17,686 nt of DNA from JAWXCE01 sp034440495 (GTDB lineage: Bacteria; Pseudomonadota; Alphaproteobacteria; Rhizobiales; Rhodomicrobiaceae), in contig JAWXCE010000075.1 in the NCBI GenBank assembly GCA_034440495.1, positions 1 through 17,686 on the forward strand, written 5' to 3'. Position numbers and translations under genes: made by a program. The notes beneath the pieces are model-generated. The model saw only the letters and a list, made by a program, of their open reading frames with translations, was not told the origin of the DNA and did not search any database. Shown here one piece after another: positions 1-7,101 of this stretch; within the stretch, counting starts at the first letter, position 1, and each line of letters starts with the position of its first letter.

Positions 1-547
1 GCCCGCCGCCGTCTTGCACCTGAAATAAAAGCTGCACTTGCACGGCGGGCACATCGGACGGTCCGAGAACGGTAAAGTCAAGCGGTGTCGAGAGTTTCTC
101 GAAATCGAAGGTGACTGGCGAAACGCGGGCGAACATCGCCTCAAGCAGAGGAACCAGCGTGTTCAAGATCTCTTTGACCATCCGCAGCTCAAGACTGGAA
201 AAGGCGCGCGAGGTTTCCAGCGCGTTCTCGCTGCCATCGCCGCCGAAAGCCGCCTCCATGATCGAGAAAATAAACCGCCGATCCAGCCCGATGAGTATGC
301 GGGAATCCCACTCCGCCGCGTGATATATTGCCCCGACACTGTCTTCATAAGTCTCAAGAATGTCCCAGGATTGTCCCGGTTCGATCTGGTTAACGAAAAA
401 GGTCATGCTTTCATTGCAAAGCCGCGCTAGCAGCTCGTTCGACTCAGCCGCCAGGCGCTCGAAAATTGCCCGCAGAACAGGCATCCGGCCCACGCTGAGT
501 TTCGGGGCCTCCAGCAGCTTGGCGGCGCTTCCGGATGAAGCTGCCAT
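1..547 (-). CDS. fliM: Flagellar motor switch protein FliM (3' end outside window)
   Basis: FliM forms the middle of the cytoplasmic C-ring and links FliG to FliN and to chemotaxis signalling. The minus strand gives 182 codons without a stop before the left edge, so the C-terminal part is missing. The FliM middle domain is recognisable by the FGGDG motif (residues 101-105) followed by LELRMVKEILNTLVPLLEA (about 119-137), and by the FEKLSTPLDFTVLGPSDVP stretch near 149-167. The start at 547 is supported by AAGGA seven bases upstream. The N-terminus lacks the usual FliM CheY-binding peptide (LSQxEIDALL-like): the protein starts MAASSGSAAKLLEAPKLSVG and goes straight into the domain. It lies 90 bases after fliG; that gap holds two small hairpins (GCTGA/TCAGC at 624-638 and GTCTT/AAGAC at 589-601). 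The family call rests on motif recognition of a partial, divergent sequence. Confidence 0.85.
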   Translation of the reverse strand, partial: MAASSGSAAKLLEAPKLSVGRMPVLRAIFERLAAESNELLARLCNESMTFFVNQIEPGQSWDILETYEDSVGAIYHAAEWDSRILIGLDRRFIFSIMEAAFGGDGSENALETSRAFSSLELRMVKEILNTLVPLLEAMFARVSPVTFDFEKLSTPLDFTVLGPSDVPAVQVQLLFQVQDGGG

Positions 548-637
548 GGGGATTTCCTTATTGAGAGCCCGAATTTGCAGTGGGAAGTGTCTTGGTAAGA
601 CTTTCCGCTTCGGCTTGCGCGAGGCTGAAAAAGTCAG

Positions 638-1654
638 CTATTCCTCATCGGGCTTGAGTTCGATCAAACCGCGATCAGCCATATCGAGCGCCAGATCGGC
701 GATCGCGCGCCGCGCTTTCAGCACTTCACGCAATGGCGTCTCCACCCCGCTTTGCAATTCCTGCTCGATCATCCGCCCCGACCTTGCGCCAACCGCCGCA
801 ATAATGTTCTGCGTCAGCCCTGCGTCCGCGCCTTTCAGCGCGATGATAAGGCGATCGGCGGGAACCTCGTTCAGCAGCTTGGCGCGGCCGGCCGGGGTGA
901 GTTTGATAATATCGTCGAAAGTGAATAGCAGATCTTTAACCTTCTCCGCTTCCTTCGGCCTGGTGATTGAAAGGCTATTGAACACGTCATCCATATGCTC
1001 GCGCTTCATTTTGTTAATGATGTCGGCGACGCGGGCGTGGATATCCGGGCCGGATTTGCGTGCCATTTTCAACAGCAAATCAGTCGTGATGGAGCTTTCC
1101 AGCAGGTTGACCGCCGCGTCCGTCACTGGCTTTACGGACAGCATGCGCCGCATCAGCTCGTTGCGGAAGTCGCGCGGTAAAATCTCCAGCACGCCAGCGG
1201 CGCAGGCCGGGCTGGCTTTTGAAAGAATGAACGCCGCCACCTGCGGGTGCTCCTTCGTAAGATATTGCGCCAGCGCTGGATCGGCGATCTGCGATAGATT
1301 TGGCCATACCGTTTGTGCAGACTGGCCACGTATTTCGAACATGATCTGCGCAACCTCGTCGGCGCTCATGATGCCCGACAAAAGCCTTTCGACCTCGACC
1401 GCCGTGCCTTGCAGATCGCCGTCAGTTACAAGGCTCTCGATAAATTCCGTGATGAGGCCGTCCATTACCACTTTGGGGATGACGCCAAGCTTTGAGGCCG
1501 AGCGCGCGATCTCGGTAATCTCTTCCTGATCGAAATGCCGTAAAAGCTTATCCGCCGCCGGTTTGCCCAAGGCCAGAAAAATGGCGGCGACTTTGTCCAA
1601 CCCTTTTAGAGCGGGCGAGGAAGAATCTTGCAGTCTCGGCTGCACGCCGTTCAT
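638..1654 (-). CDS. fliG: Flagellar motor switch protein FliG
   Basis: FliG is the rotor protein that contacts the stator MotA loop and anchors the C-ring to FliF. The 338 residues match the usual length. Seen in order: an N-terminal FliF-binding region (KGLDKVAAIFLALG, about 17-30), the conserved EHPQ motif of the middle domain (135-138), and a C-terminal domain with LLFTFDDIIKL and ALKGAD (about 272-277). The start overlaps the stop of the preceding gene as ATGA, so translation is probably coupled. By eye, aligning to E. coli FliG, the torque residues K264 and R281 are kept (K274, R291), but the D288/D289 pair becomes Q298/E299 and R297 falls on P307, so the charged ridge looks weakened. 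Family identity is secure; the residue-by-residue alignment of the C-terminal helix is not. Confidence 0.95.
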   Translation of the reverse strand: MNGVQPRLQDSSSPALKGLDKVAAIFLALGKPAADKLLRHFDQEEITEIARSASKLGVIPKVVMDGLITEFIESLVTDGDLQGTAVEVERLLSGIMSADEVAQIMFEIRGQSAQTVWPNLSQIADPALAQYLTKEHPQVAAFILSKASPACAAGVLEILPRDFRNELMRRMLSVKPVTDAAVNLLESSITTDLLLKMARKSGPDIHARVADIINKMKREHMDDVFNSLSITRPKEAEKVKDLLFTFDDIIKLTPAGRAKLLNEVPADRLIIALKGADAGLTQNIIAAVGARSGRMIEQELQSGVETPLREVLKARRAIADLALDMADRGLIELKPDEE

Positions 1655-2118
1655 TGGCCACCCGCCGCGACGGCCCCTGGCTCTTTCGGCATATAGGTCA
1701 GTTCCTGAATCAGCACGTCTTCAACGACAGGCGAACCCAGCCGGTTATTGACGTTCAAAGCGATGGTTTTGGCCAACGCGGTCAAATCCTGGCGCTTCAT
1801 ATGAGTGAAATCGACATCTTTCGCGCCATAGACGGACCGGAAAGCCTCATCGACCAGAAATCCGTCGATGGCTACCGGAAGCTGCTGGGCTTCCTTGCTT
1901 TTTACGGTAAACGCAAACCGCGCAATGACATGCCCCTTCAAAACGCCATCGGCGATGATGGGCACGGCGATCTGACCGGGTTTGAAGACCTCTCGTTTTG
2001 TAGCCTGCGCCTCCGCCTCCGCTTTTAGAAAGCCATTCGGCCATAGCCCCGCACTCGCATAGGCGCAGGCCAGCGCCACCGTGCAGACCCAAATTCCGCA
2101 CGCCATCAGTTTTATCAT
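1651..2118 (-). CDS. Membrane-anchored periplasmic protein of the flagellar operon, FliL-like layout (unrecognised)
   Basis: I do not firmly recognise this 155-residue protein. Residues 1-25 form one hydrophobic segment (MIKLMACGIWVCTVALACAY), read as a signal anchor, so the rest should lie in the periplasm. The soluble part has a beta-rich stretch (about 45-75), a helical region, then NNRLGSPVVEDVLIQELTYM near 125-144. That ending resembles the closing helix-strand of FliL (x-V-x-DVL-x-x-x), a stator-associated protein, and the overall size fits. The gene overlaps flgN upstream and fliG downstream by four bases each (ATGA), so it is embedded in the flagellar transcript and made in step with the rotor protein. 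A FliL-like motor role is an inference from layout and position; an unrelated basal-body protein is equally possible. Confidence 0.6.
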   Translation of the reverse strand: MIKLMACGIWVCTVALACAYASAGLWPNGFLKAEAEAQATKREVFKPGQIAVPIIADGVLKGHVIARFAFTVKSKEAQQLPVAIDGFLVDEAFRSVYGAKDVDFTHMKRQDLTALAKTIALNVNNRLGSPVVEDVLIQELTYMPKEPGAVAAGGQ

Positions 2119-2498
2119 CGAGCATGGCCTTTGCCGGGGGTGATGGAATAGGTGCCGTCGGAATCAGCGTCATGGATGACGCCCAAAAGAATGAGTGAAA
2201 TCTCGCGCATTGCACTCAGATGGATCTGCAAGGCGGCGTTGTTGGCTTCAAGCTTCACCTTCACGCGCTCCAGTTTTGGCCGCAACGCCGGGTCTGCCGG
2301 AAGCCCCCCGCCGTGTTTTATGGCTTTGGTCAGTTCCAGCAGCGCCTGACTTTTCCTCTCGTTAAAGCGCCGCACATCAGCAGATGAAAAGCCCCTTAGC
2401 GCTGAGGTTTCTTCGTCCAGCATGTCCGCGAGCCGGTCGAGAGTGCTCTCTATCAGCGTTGCCGGATGCCCGATAAGTTCAATTGGAGACTTCGACAT
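2115..2498 (-). CDS. flgN: FlgN-like flagellar export chaperone
   Basis: This is a small, mostly helical 127-residue protein with no membrane segment or signal peptide. FlgN-family chaperones hold the hook-junction proteins FlgK and FlgL before export. The first helix (LIESTLDRLADMLDEETSALRG, about 15-36), then DVRRFNERKSQALLEL and a second long helix (PKLERVKVKLEANNAALQIHLSAMREI, about 74-100), follow the FlgN pattern. An upstream reading frame could extend it to 2684, but the ATG at 2498 is preferred because the protein-like sequence begins there and the upstream part is the shadow of the rod-binding gene. It overlaps that gene's 3' end by 20 bases and overlaps the next gene as ATGA. Its presence in an operon with flgK and flgL supports the call; sequence similarity alone is moderate. 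Confidence 0.65.
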   Translation of the reverse strand: MSKSPIELIGHPATLIESTLDRLADMLDEETSALRGFSSADVRRFNERKSQALLELTKAIKHGGGLPADPALRPKLERVKVKLEANNAALQIHLSAMREISLILLGVIHDADSDGTYSITPGKGHAR

Positions 2499-2901
2499 TC
2501 TCAACTCCCGATCCGTCGCGCATGATATGTTTGGCGATGCCAATGCCCCCGCTCTTCGCCATTTCGGTCGCCAGTTTCTCGGCCAGCATGGATTTCCAGA
2601 AGCTGCCGGCAGTTCCGCCGCCATACACGCCGTCGCTTGATGGAAGCATCGGTTCGATAAAACTTTGCAGCACGAACGCCTCAAACTGCATCATCGCGCT
2701 TTTGTGCGACGGTGGCCTTGGCGCGGCTGTCGTTCCTTGTTGCGGCATTATGTGCTGTTCAACGCGAAAAGCGGTAAAGGGCAATTTCGGGGAGTTCGTT
2801 GACAGCGGCCCGTTCAACCCCCGCGCAGCGTCTGCTGACGATCTCGGATCTGCGGCGCGCATGACCCCTGAAATGATGTCTATGACTGGATTTGCGGCCA
2901 A
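2479..2901 (-). CDS. flgJ: Rod-binding protein, single-domain FlgJ/CheL type
   Basis: The C-terminal half carries the rod-binding domain shared with the N-terminus of FlgJ: MMQFEAFVLQSFIEPMLPS (about 70-88), a glycine-rich loop (VYGGGTAGSFWKSMLAEKLA, about 92-111) and MAKSGGIGIAKHIM (about 114-127). The family caps or scaffolds the growing rod in the periplasm. At 140 residues it has no muramidase domain, as is usual for alphaproteobacterial versions, often called CheL or rod-binding protein. The first 60 residues are low in recognisable structure. The start is TTG at 2901, with AAGGG upstream at suitable spacing; no in-frame ATG or GTG lies in the 42-base gap before it, and the first internal ATG is at codon 14, so the true start could be there. 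It overlaps flgN by 20 bases. Confidence 0.85.
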   Translation of the reverse strand: MAANPVIDIISGVMRAADPRSSADAARGLNGPLSTNSPKLPFTAFRVEQHIMPQQGTTAAPRPPSHKSAMMQFEAFVLQSFIEPMLPSSDGVYGGGTAGSFWKSMLAEKLATEMAKSGGIGIAKHIMRDGSGVENVEVSN

Positions 2902-2943
2902 CGCTTTGCCCTTATGGTTATGAAGTTGTGGACAAAATAACGT

Positions 2944-3351
2944 TCATGCCTTGTCAGAGGCTTGCGCTTGAGCGGAACCCATAAAAACTTCCAGGATGCC
3001 GCGCAACTCAGCGCCCTCATGCAGTAAACGCACTTTAGCCTGCTCCTTCTTCAGCATCGTCTCGCAAAGTTTCACTTTGCGCGATCTTGCAACAAACGCC
3101 TGCGATTGACGGTGTTTTTCGATATCGAGCTTATTCCGCTGGAAGGGAATAATTTGAAGCCGTTTCATCGCTGCTGACGCAAACACGGCTCCGGGCATTT
3201 CCTCGCCGTTGAGCCGGTCGATCAGTTCAGACTCCTCAAGCGTCACGCGGTTGATCGATTGCTGTATTCCGGCAAGCTTTAGCGCATCAAGGTTTTGCAA
3301 CTGCAACTGAACCGCCAGCATCCGTTGCAGCGTTTTTGCTCGTCGTTGCAT
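2944..3351 (-). CDS. FliJ-like coiled-coil protein of the flagellar operon
   Basis: This is a 135-residue basic, strongly helical protein. Heptad-like runs (about 8-45 and 75-118, including LQRMLAVQLQLQNLDALKLAG and ETMLKKEQAKVRLLHEG) suggest a long coiled coil, and there is no signal or membrane segment. FliJ proteins are short helical hairpins that couple the FliI ATPase to the FlhA export gate, and size, charge and position next to fliR and flhA fit that. FliJ is poorly conserved, so the call is tentative, and fliI itself is not in the window. The gene starts at ATG 3351, four bases after the fliR stop, with AAGGA seven bases upstream, so it is translated from the same transcript. Confidence 0.55.
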   Translation of the reverse strand: MQRRAKTLQRMLAVQLQLQNLDALKLAGIQQSINRVTLEESELIDRLNGEEMPGAVFASAAMKRLQIIPFQRNKLDIEKHRQSQAFVARSRKVKLCETMLKKEQAKVRLLHEGAELRGILEVFMGSAQAQASDKA

Positions 3352-3355
3352 CGAA

Positions 3356-4135
3356 TTATCCTTTCGCTAGCCACGATATGAATGCCGACATGAACAGCCG
3401 CAGCGCCTCATCGATGGAGGCGTGCATCAGCAGCAATCCGCCCACGAGCACGAACGGCATCGAGATGAAGTACACGGGTATTTGCGGGGTGAGCTTGTTG
3501 GCGACGCCGACGAGGAAGTTGATGACCAGCGAATAAACGAAGAACGGCGCACAGACCTGCAGCGACACATGAAATGACGCCGCGAGAGTGTCCGCTAGGC
3601 GCCGCAAGGCGATATTGGTGTTCAGCCCTTCGCCCGGAGGCACAACCTCGTAGGTCTCAATAAGCGCGCCGATCACTTCCAGATGTTGATCGGTCAGAAA
3701 GAATAGCAGCGTTGCGGTGAGGGTAAAAAGCGTCGCCGGAGCCATCGCCGGTTCCGTATCCTCGGCGAGGCTGCCGGGTATGCCGCCGAAACCGATCGCC
3801 GTTGCGGCGGCGGTCGCCATGAACTGCAGCGCCAGGAAGAAAAAGCGGCCCATCAGGCCGAGAATGGCACCGGTGATAGTCTCCGCGATGATGAGTTGCG
3901 CGAGAGCCGGTGGCGAAAGCCCCGACGTAATCTGGTCTATTGACGGCATCAGCAGCGGCGCTACCGCCAGCGTCGCCGCGATGGCGAGGAACATGCGCGC
4001 CTGAAACGGCACGCGCGGGCTGGAAAATCCGGGCATGACCATCAGACATCCGCCAATGCGGCAGAAAATGATGAACGCCGTGATCGCCGCTGCGCTAATC
4101 GCCTCCGGAAGCGCAGCCGTCGCAGTTATGGGCAT
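3356..4135 (-). CDS. fliR: Flagellar biosynthesis protein FliR
   Basis: FliR is an inner-membrane subunit of the type III export gate, assembling with FliP and FliQ in the centre of the MS ring. The 259-residue length is typical. Several hydrophobic segments are visible (about 15-36, 45-65, 80-110, 130-150, 175-200, 215-240), with the family-like MPGFSSPRVPFQARMFLAIA near 34-53 and GGIPGSLAEDTEPAMAP near 120-136. Its ATG shares one base with the flhA stop (TGATG), a sign of translational coupling. It is followed four bases later by the FliJ-like gene. fliP and flhB, the other usual gate genes, are not in the window. Confidence 0.95.
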   Translation of the reverse strand: MPITATAALPEAISAAAITAFIIFCRIGGCLMVMPGFSSPRVPFQARMFLAIAATLAVAPLLMPSIDQITSGLSPPALAQLIIAETITGAILGLMGRFFFLALQFMATAAATAIGFGGIPGSLAEDTEPAMAPATLFTLTATLLFFLTDQHLEVIGALIETYEVVPPGEGLNTNIALRRLADTLAASFHVSLQVCAPFFVYSLVINFLVGVANKLTPQIPVYFISMPFVLVGGLLLMHASIDEALRLFMSAFISWLAKG

Positions 4136-6228
4136 CAGGAAATCGCGCCAATCGATCTAACCTCGACGCCGCGCGCGATCTCGACATGCGACAGCACGGA
4201 CAGCGTGGCGAACAAGCGCTCGACCACCATGCGCACATACGCCCGCGCATCCGGAGCCGCGACGATCACGAACGGCTGCCCCTTATCCATATGGCCGCGA
4301 ATGACCTGCGCCGCCTCCGTGCTGAACTGCTCGATGAGGCGCGGATCGATATCGAATTCAACCACTTCGCCCTTTGCGTCGCGCTTCAGGCTTTGATGAA
4401 ACGCTAGATCCCACCGCGCGCCGAGGCGCAGCACGTTCAGCACGCCGTTATCGGACAAGTCGCCGCAAATCTGATGCGCCAGCCGGATGCGCACGTGCTC
4501 CGAAATTTGCTCAACCTTGCGGGTATGCGGCGCAATTTCAGCCACCGCCTCTAAAATCAAATGCAGATTGCGGATGGAAATCCGCTCCGACAGCAACTGC
4601 TTCAGCACCGCCTGCAAGCCGGAGTATGAGATTTGCGATGGTATGATCTCGTCAATCAGCCGCTTGTATTCCGGCTCCATCCGGTCAAGCAGGAGGCGCA
4701 TGTCCTTGTAGGACAATAGCTGCGCGAGGTGATGCCGGATGACCTCGCCGACATGGGTGAGCAGCACGGACATCGGGTCGATGGGCGTGAAGCCCTCACG
4801 CTTCAGCATGTCAGAGAACGTATCGGACACCCAAACCGCCTTCATGCCGAAGGCGGGTTCGCGTGTTTCATCGCCCGGAAAGTCAGGCGCGCGCGCATCG
4901 CCGGTTACGACCAGCACTTCGCCAATGCGCAACTCGGAAACCGCTGCGGCCGTGCCGTGAATTTTGATCTGGTAGGATTTCGGCGCGATGGCGACATCTT
5001 CGCCGAGCTTTATCTCCGGCGTGACGAAACCATATTGCAGGGCGAACTTACGCCGCATTTTGACGACCCGCTGGGCAAGCGCGTCATGGGCAGGCATCAT
5101 TGCGGCGGAAAGCTGTTTGCCGAGGCAGATTTCAATTTCCGCCGATTTCAGCGACTTTTTTACCGATTGGCGCGCTTCCTCATCCGCCATAAGCCCGGCG
5201 ACGCGCGTGTTCTCCTGAACCGCCGCCAACGCCGCCGCCCGCTTCTTCGGTATCGCGTAGGCAATGAACGCCATGCCGGCAGCCAGCAGCGCGAACGGCA
5301 AAAATGGCAATCCGGGCGCAACCGCAAGCACGATCATGACGAAAGCGGCGACGAGCAAAGCGCGCGGGTAATTGCCCAACTGGCCGAATATTGCCTTTTC
5401 CGCAGAGCCTCGCGTGCCGCCTTTCGACACCAGTAGCGCGGCCGCGAGCGACACCACAAGCGCTGGAATTTGTGTGACAAGACCATCGCCGACGGAAAGC
5501 TTGACGTATGTGTCGGCGGCGTCGGCGAAGGACATATCGTGCCGGGTGACGCCGATGATGATGCCCCCGAATACGTTAACGGCCAGGATGATAAGGCCCG
5601 CGACCGCGTCGCCGCGTACGAATTTCGAGGCGCCGTCCATCGAGCCGAAAAACGCGCTTTCCTCCTCAAGCTCGCGCCGCCGCAGCATGGCTTCTTTTTC
5701 ATCGATCACGCCCGCCGACACATCCGCGTCGATGGCCATCTGCTTGCCTGGTATCGCGTCGAGCGTGAAGCGCGCGCCAACTTCCGCGATGCGCGTGGCG
5801 CCCTTGGTGATAACGACAAAATTCACTGTAATGAGTATGACGAACACCACGACGCCGATGACGAAATCGCCGCTCATCACGAACTGCGCAAAACCGGCGA
5901 TGACGTGGCCCGCCGCCTCTGGCCCCTCCGCGCCGTTGGAGAGGATAAGGCGCGTTGTGGCGATATTCAGAGCTAGTCGCAGCAGCGTGGCGATCAGCAG
6001 CACGGTGGGGAAGGCGGAGAAATCGAGCGGCTTCTGTATCCACAGCGCCACCATCAGGATCAGCACCGACAGCGCGATGGAGAAAGCGAGGCCGAGGTCG
6101 ATGATGACCGCAGGCAACGGCAGAAACAGCACCGTGAGGATAAACACGATGCCGATCGCGAAGCTGACATCCTGCGCTCCGCCGCGCGCAGGCTCAGCAC
6201 TTGCCGGAACCGGTAAACCCGCCATCAT
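4135..6228 (-). CDS. flhA: Flagellar biosynthesis protein FlhA
   Basis: FlhA is the large export-gate protein whose nonameric cytoplasmic ring sorts chaperone-substrate complexes and takes part in proton-driven export. About 697 residues, as usual. The N-terminal half holds about eight membrane segments. The FHIPEP cytoplasmic loop is clear at about 143-206: ARFTLDAIPGKQMAIDAD, then FFGSMDGASKFVRGDA, whose Asp (about residue 198) matches the conserved functional aspartate of the family. The C-terminal 350 residues form the soluble domain, with LLSYKDMRLLLDRM and EIIPSQISYSGLQAVLKQLL. The start is uncertain among TTG 6231, ATG 6228 and ATG 6225; GAGGA lies four bases before 6228 and seven before 6225, so an ATG is preferred. 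It is separated from fliQ by 207 bases that hold an inverted-repeat element. Confidence 0.97.
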   Translation of the reverse strand: MMAGLPVPASAEPARGGAQDVSFAIGIVFILTVLFLPLPAVIIDLGLAFSIALSVLILMVALWIQKPLDFSAFPTVLLIATLLRLALNIATTRLILSNGAEGPEAAGHVIAGFAQFVMSGDFVIGVVVFVILITVNFVVITKGATRIAEVGARFTLDAIPGKQMAIDADVSAGVIDEKEAMLRRRELEEESAFFGSMDGASKFVRGDAVAGLIILAVNVFGGIIIGVTRHDMSFADAADTYVKLSVGDGLVTQIPALVVSLAAALLVSKGGTRGSAEKAIFGQLGNYPRALLVAAFVMIVLAVAPGLPFLPFALLAAGMAFIAYAIPKKRAAALAAVQENTRVAGLMADEEARQSVKKSLKSAEIEICLGKQLSAAMMPAHDALAQRVVKMRRKFALQYGFVTPEIKLGEDVAIAPKSYQIKIHGTAAAVSELRIGEVLVVTGDARAPDFPGDETREPAFGMKAVWVSDTFSDMLKREGFTPIDPMSVLLTHVGEVIRHHLAQLLSYKDMRLLLDRMEPEYKRLIDEIIPSQISYSGLQAVLKQLLSERISIRNLHLILEAVAEIAPHTRKVEQISEHVRIRLAHQICGDLSDNGVLNVLRLGARWDLAFHQSLKRDAKGEVVEFDIDPRLIEQFSTEAAQVIRGHMDKGQPFVIVAAPDARAYVRMVVERLFATLSVLSHVEIARGVEVRSIGAIS

Positions 6229-6320
6229 CAATTCCTCAATATTTGGGAGTGTTTTTAGCGCGCGAGGCTTGCGAGAAGCTTAGGGCTTGTTCCATTCAGA
6301 CGGAAACAGCCTACCCTTTT

Positions 6321-6409
6321 GTCATGGCCGGGCTTGACCCGGCCATTCAGTTTTTTTCATCCCATAGCAAACAGGTTCTCTGGATGGCCGGGTCAAGCCC
6401 AGCCATGAC
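6321..6409. repeat. Intergenic inverted-repeat element (MAGLDPAIQ-type) between fliQ and flhA
   Basis: Two 26-base arms (6321-6346 and 6384-6409) are reverse complements at 25 of 26 positions, around a 37-base spacer. Each arm is itself a small hairpin: ATGGCCGGG, five bases, CCCGGCCAT in the left arm, and the same with one mismatch in the right arm. Translated on the plus strand it reads MAGLDPAIQ...MAGSSPAMT, a peptide commonly seen as a spurious product of a dispersed palindromic repeat in alphaproteobacterial genomes. No T-run follows on either strand, so it does not look like an intrinsic terminator. It sits inside the flagellar operon and would fold in the fliQ-flhA mRNA. The rest of the 6229-6435 gap shows no gene and no clear promoter. 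Confidence 0.85.
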
Positions 6410-6435
6410 TGGGTTCCATGATTAGCGCACATACG

Positions 6436-6702
6436 TTAAAAGCCGTTCTCGATGCGCCCGTAAACTTCCATAGCGAACCGTCCGATGACGCCGCCAGCGA
6501 ATGACGCGGTAAGAGCGGAGACAAGCAGAATCGCAATGATTTTCGGGATGAATGTCAGCGTCATTTCCTGAATCTGCGTCAGCGCCTGAAACAGCGCGAT
6601 CACCAGTCCCACCGCCATCGCGACGCCAACCGCCGGGCCGGACGCGATCAGCACCGTCCAGATGGCCGATTGGATAATGTCGAGCGCGTCCGCTTCGTTC
6701 AT
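6436..6702 (-). CDS. fliQ: Flagellar biosynthesis protein FliQ
   Basis: FliQ is a small export-gate membrane protein; 88 residues is the usual size. Two hydrophobic helices (about 13-40 and 50-75) are joined by the conserved loop ALTQIQEMTLTFIPKI (about 40-55), which is diagnostic of the family. The start ATG lies three bases after the flgD stop. Downstream the operon is interrupted by the inverted-repeat gap before flhA. No alternative identity is likely. Confidence 0.96.
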   Translation of the reverse strand: MNEADALDIIQSAIWTVLIASGPAVGVAMAVGLVIALFQALTQIQEMTLTFIPKIIAILLVSALTASFAGGVIGRFAMEVYGRIENGF

Positions 6703-6705
6703 GGC

Positions 6706-7101
6706 TCAAGCAATGCTCACGCCAGCGCCGAGCGTCACTTGCCGCCCGTCTTCCAGCACTGCCGCCGCGCTGCCTGAAAGCACGCGGATGCTGGCGATCT
6801 TGCCCGTCACCGAGCCATCCTCGGACGTGACCGTGCGGCCAATCAGACCGTCCGCCTGCGCCAGAGTTTGCGAGGCCAACAGCTCATCCAGCTTGGCGTT
6901 GGTTTTGACAGCCTGTTCAACGCCCGAGAACGACGCCAGTTGCGCCACATATTGCGAGGAGTCCATCGGCGCAGTCGGGTCCTGGTTTTTCATCTGCGCG
7001 ATGAGAAGTTGCAGGAATGAATCGTAATCGAGCGTCGATGATTTTTCAGTCTTCAGCGCAGTTTGGGTCGCCGTCGCGGCGGTTGCGGTCACATCCATCA
7101 T
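6706..7101 (-). CDS. flgD: Hook assembly protein FlgD (short form)
   Basis: FlgD is the hook cap that guides FlgE polymerisation outside the cell and is then discarded. The conserved N-terminal region is clear: YDSFLQLLIAQMKNQDPTAPMDSSQYVAQLASFSGVEQAVKTN (about 26-68). At 131 residues it keeps only a short tail (IGRTV...VTLGAGVS) and lacks the Tudor/FnIII-like C-terminal domains of enterobacterial FlgD (about 230 residues); compact versions of this kind are usual in rhizobial relatives. The start codon overlaps the flbT stop as ATGA; a second in-frame ATG follows directly. It has no N-terminal cleavable signal, as expected for a type III export substrate. Confidence 0.95.
   Translation of the reverse strand: MMDVTATAATATQTALKTEKSSTLDYDSFLQLLIAQMKNQDPTAPMDSSQYVAQLASFSGVEQAVKTNAKLDELLASQTLAQADGLIGRTVTSEDGSVTGKIASIRVLSGSAAAVLEDGRQVTLGAGVSIA

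Noticed and set aside
548..640. fliG and fliM share a reading frame separated only by the fliG TAG, suggesting readthrough fusion
   Set aside because: A good ribosome site precedes the fliM ATG, and the in-between translation has no domain-like character; the shared frame is a one-in-three chance.
360..1529. Long plus-strand open frame (389 codons) opposite fliG
   Set aside because: It is Ser/Arg-rich, has no family signature and lies antisense to a clear fliG; GC-rich codon bias opens such shadow frames.
2479..2901. Full FlgJ with a muramidase domain
   Set aside because: The protein ends right after the rod-binding domain; no peptidoglycan hydrolase motif is encoded here or in the next frames.
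5372..6283. Long plus-strand open frame (303 codons) opposite flhA
   Set aside because: Low-complexity Ser/Ala/Thr composition and full antisense overlap with flhA make it a shadow.
6201..6425. Plus-strand frame reading MAGLDPAIQ...MAGSSPAMT
   Set aside because: This is the known spurious translation of a dispersed alphaproteobacterial palindromic repeat, not a protein.
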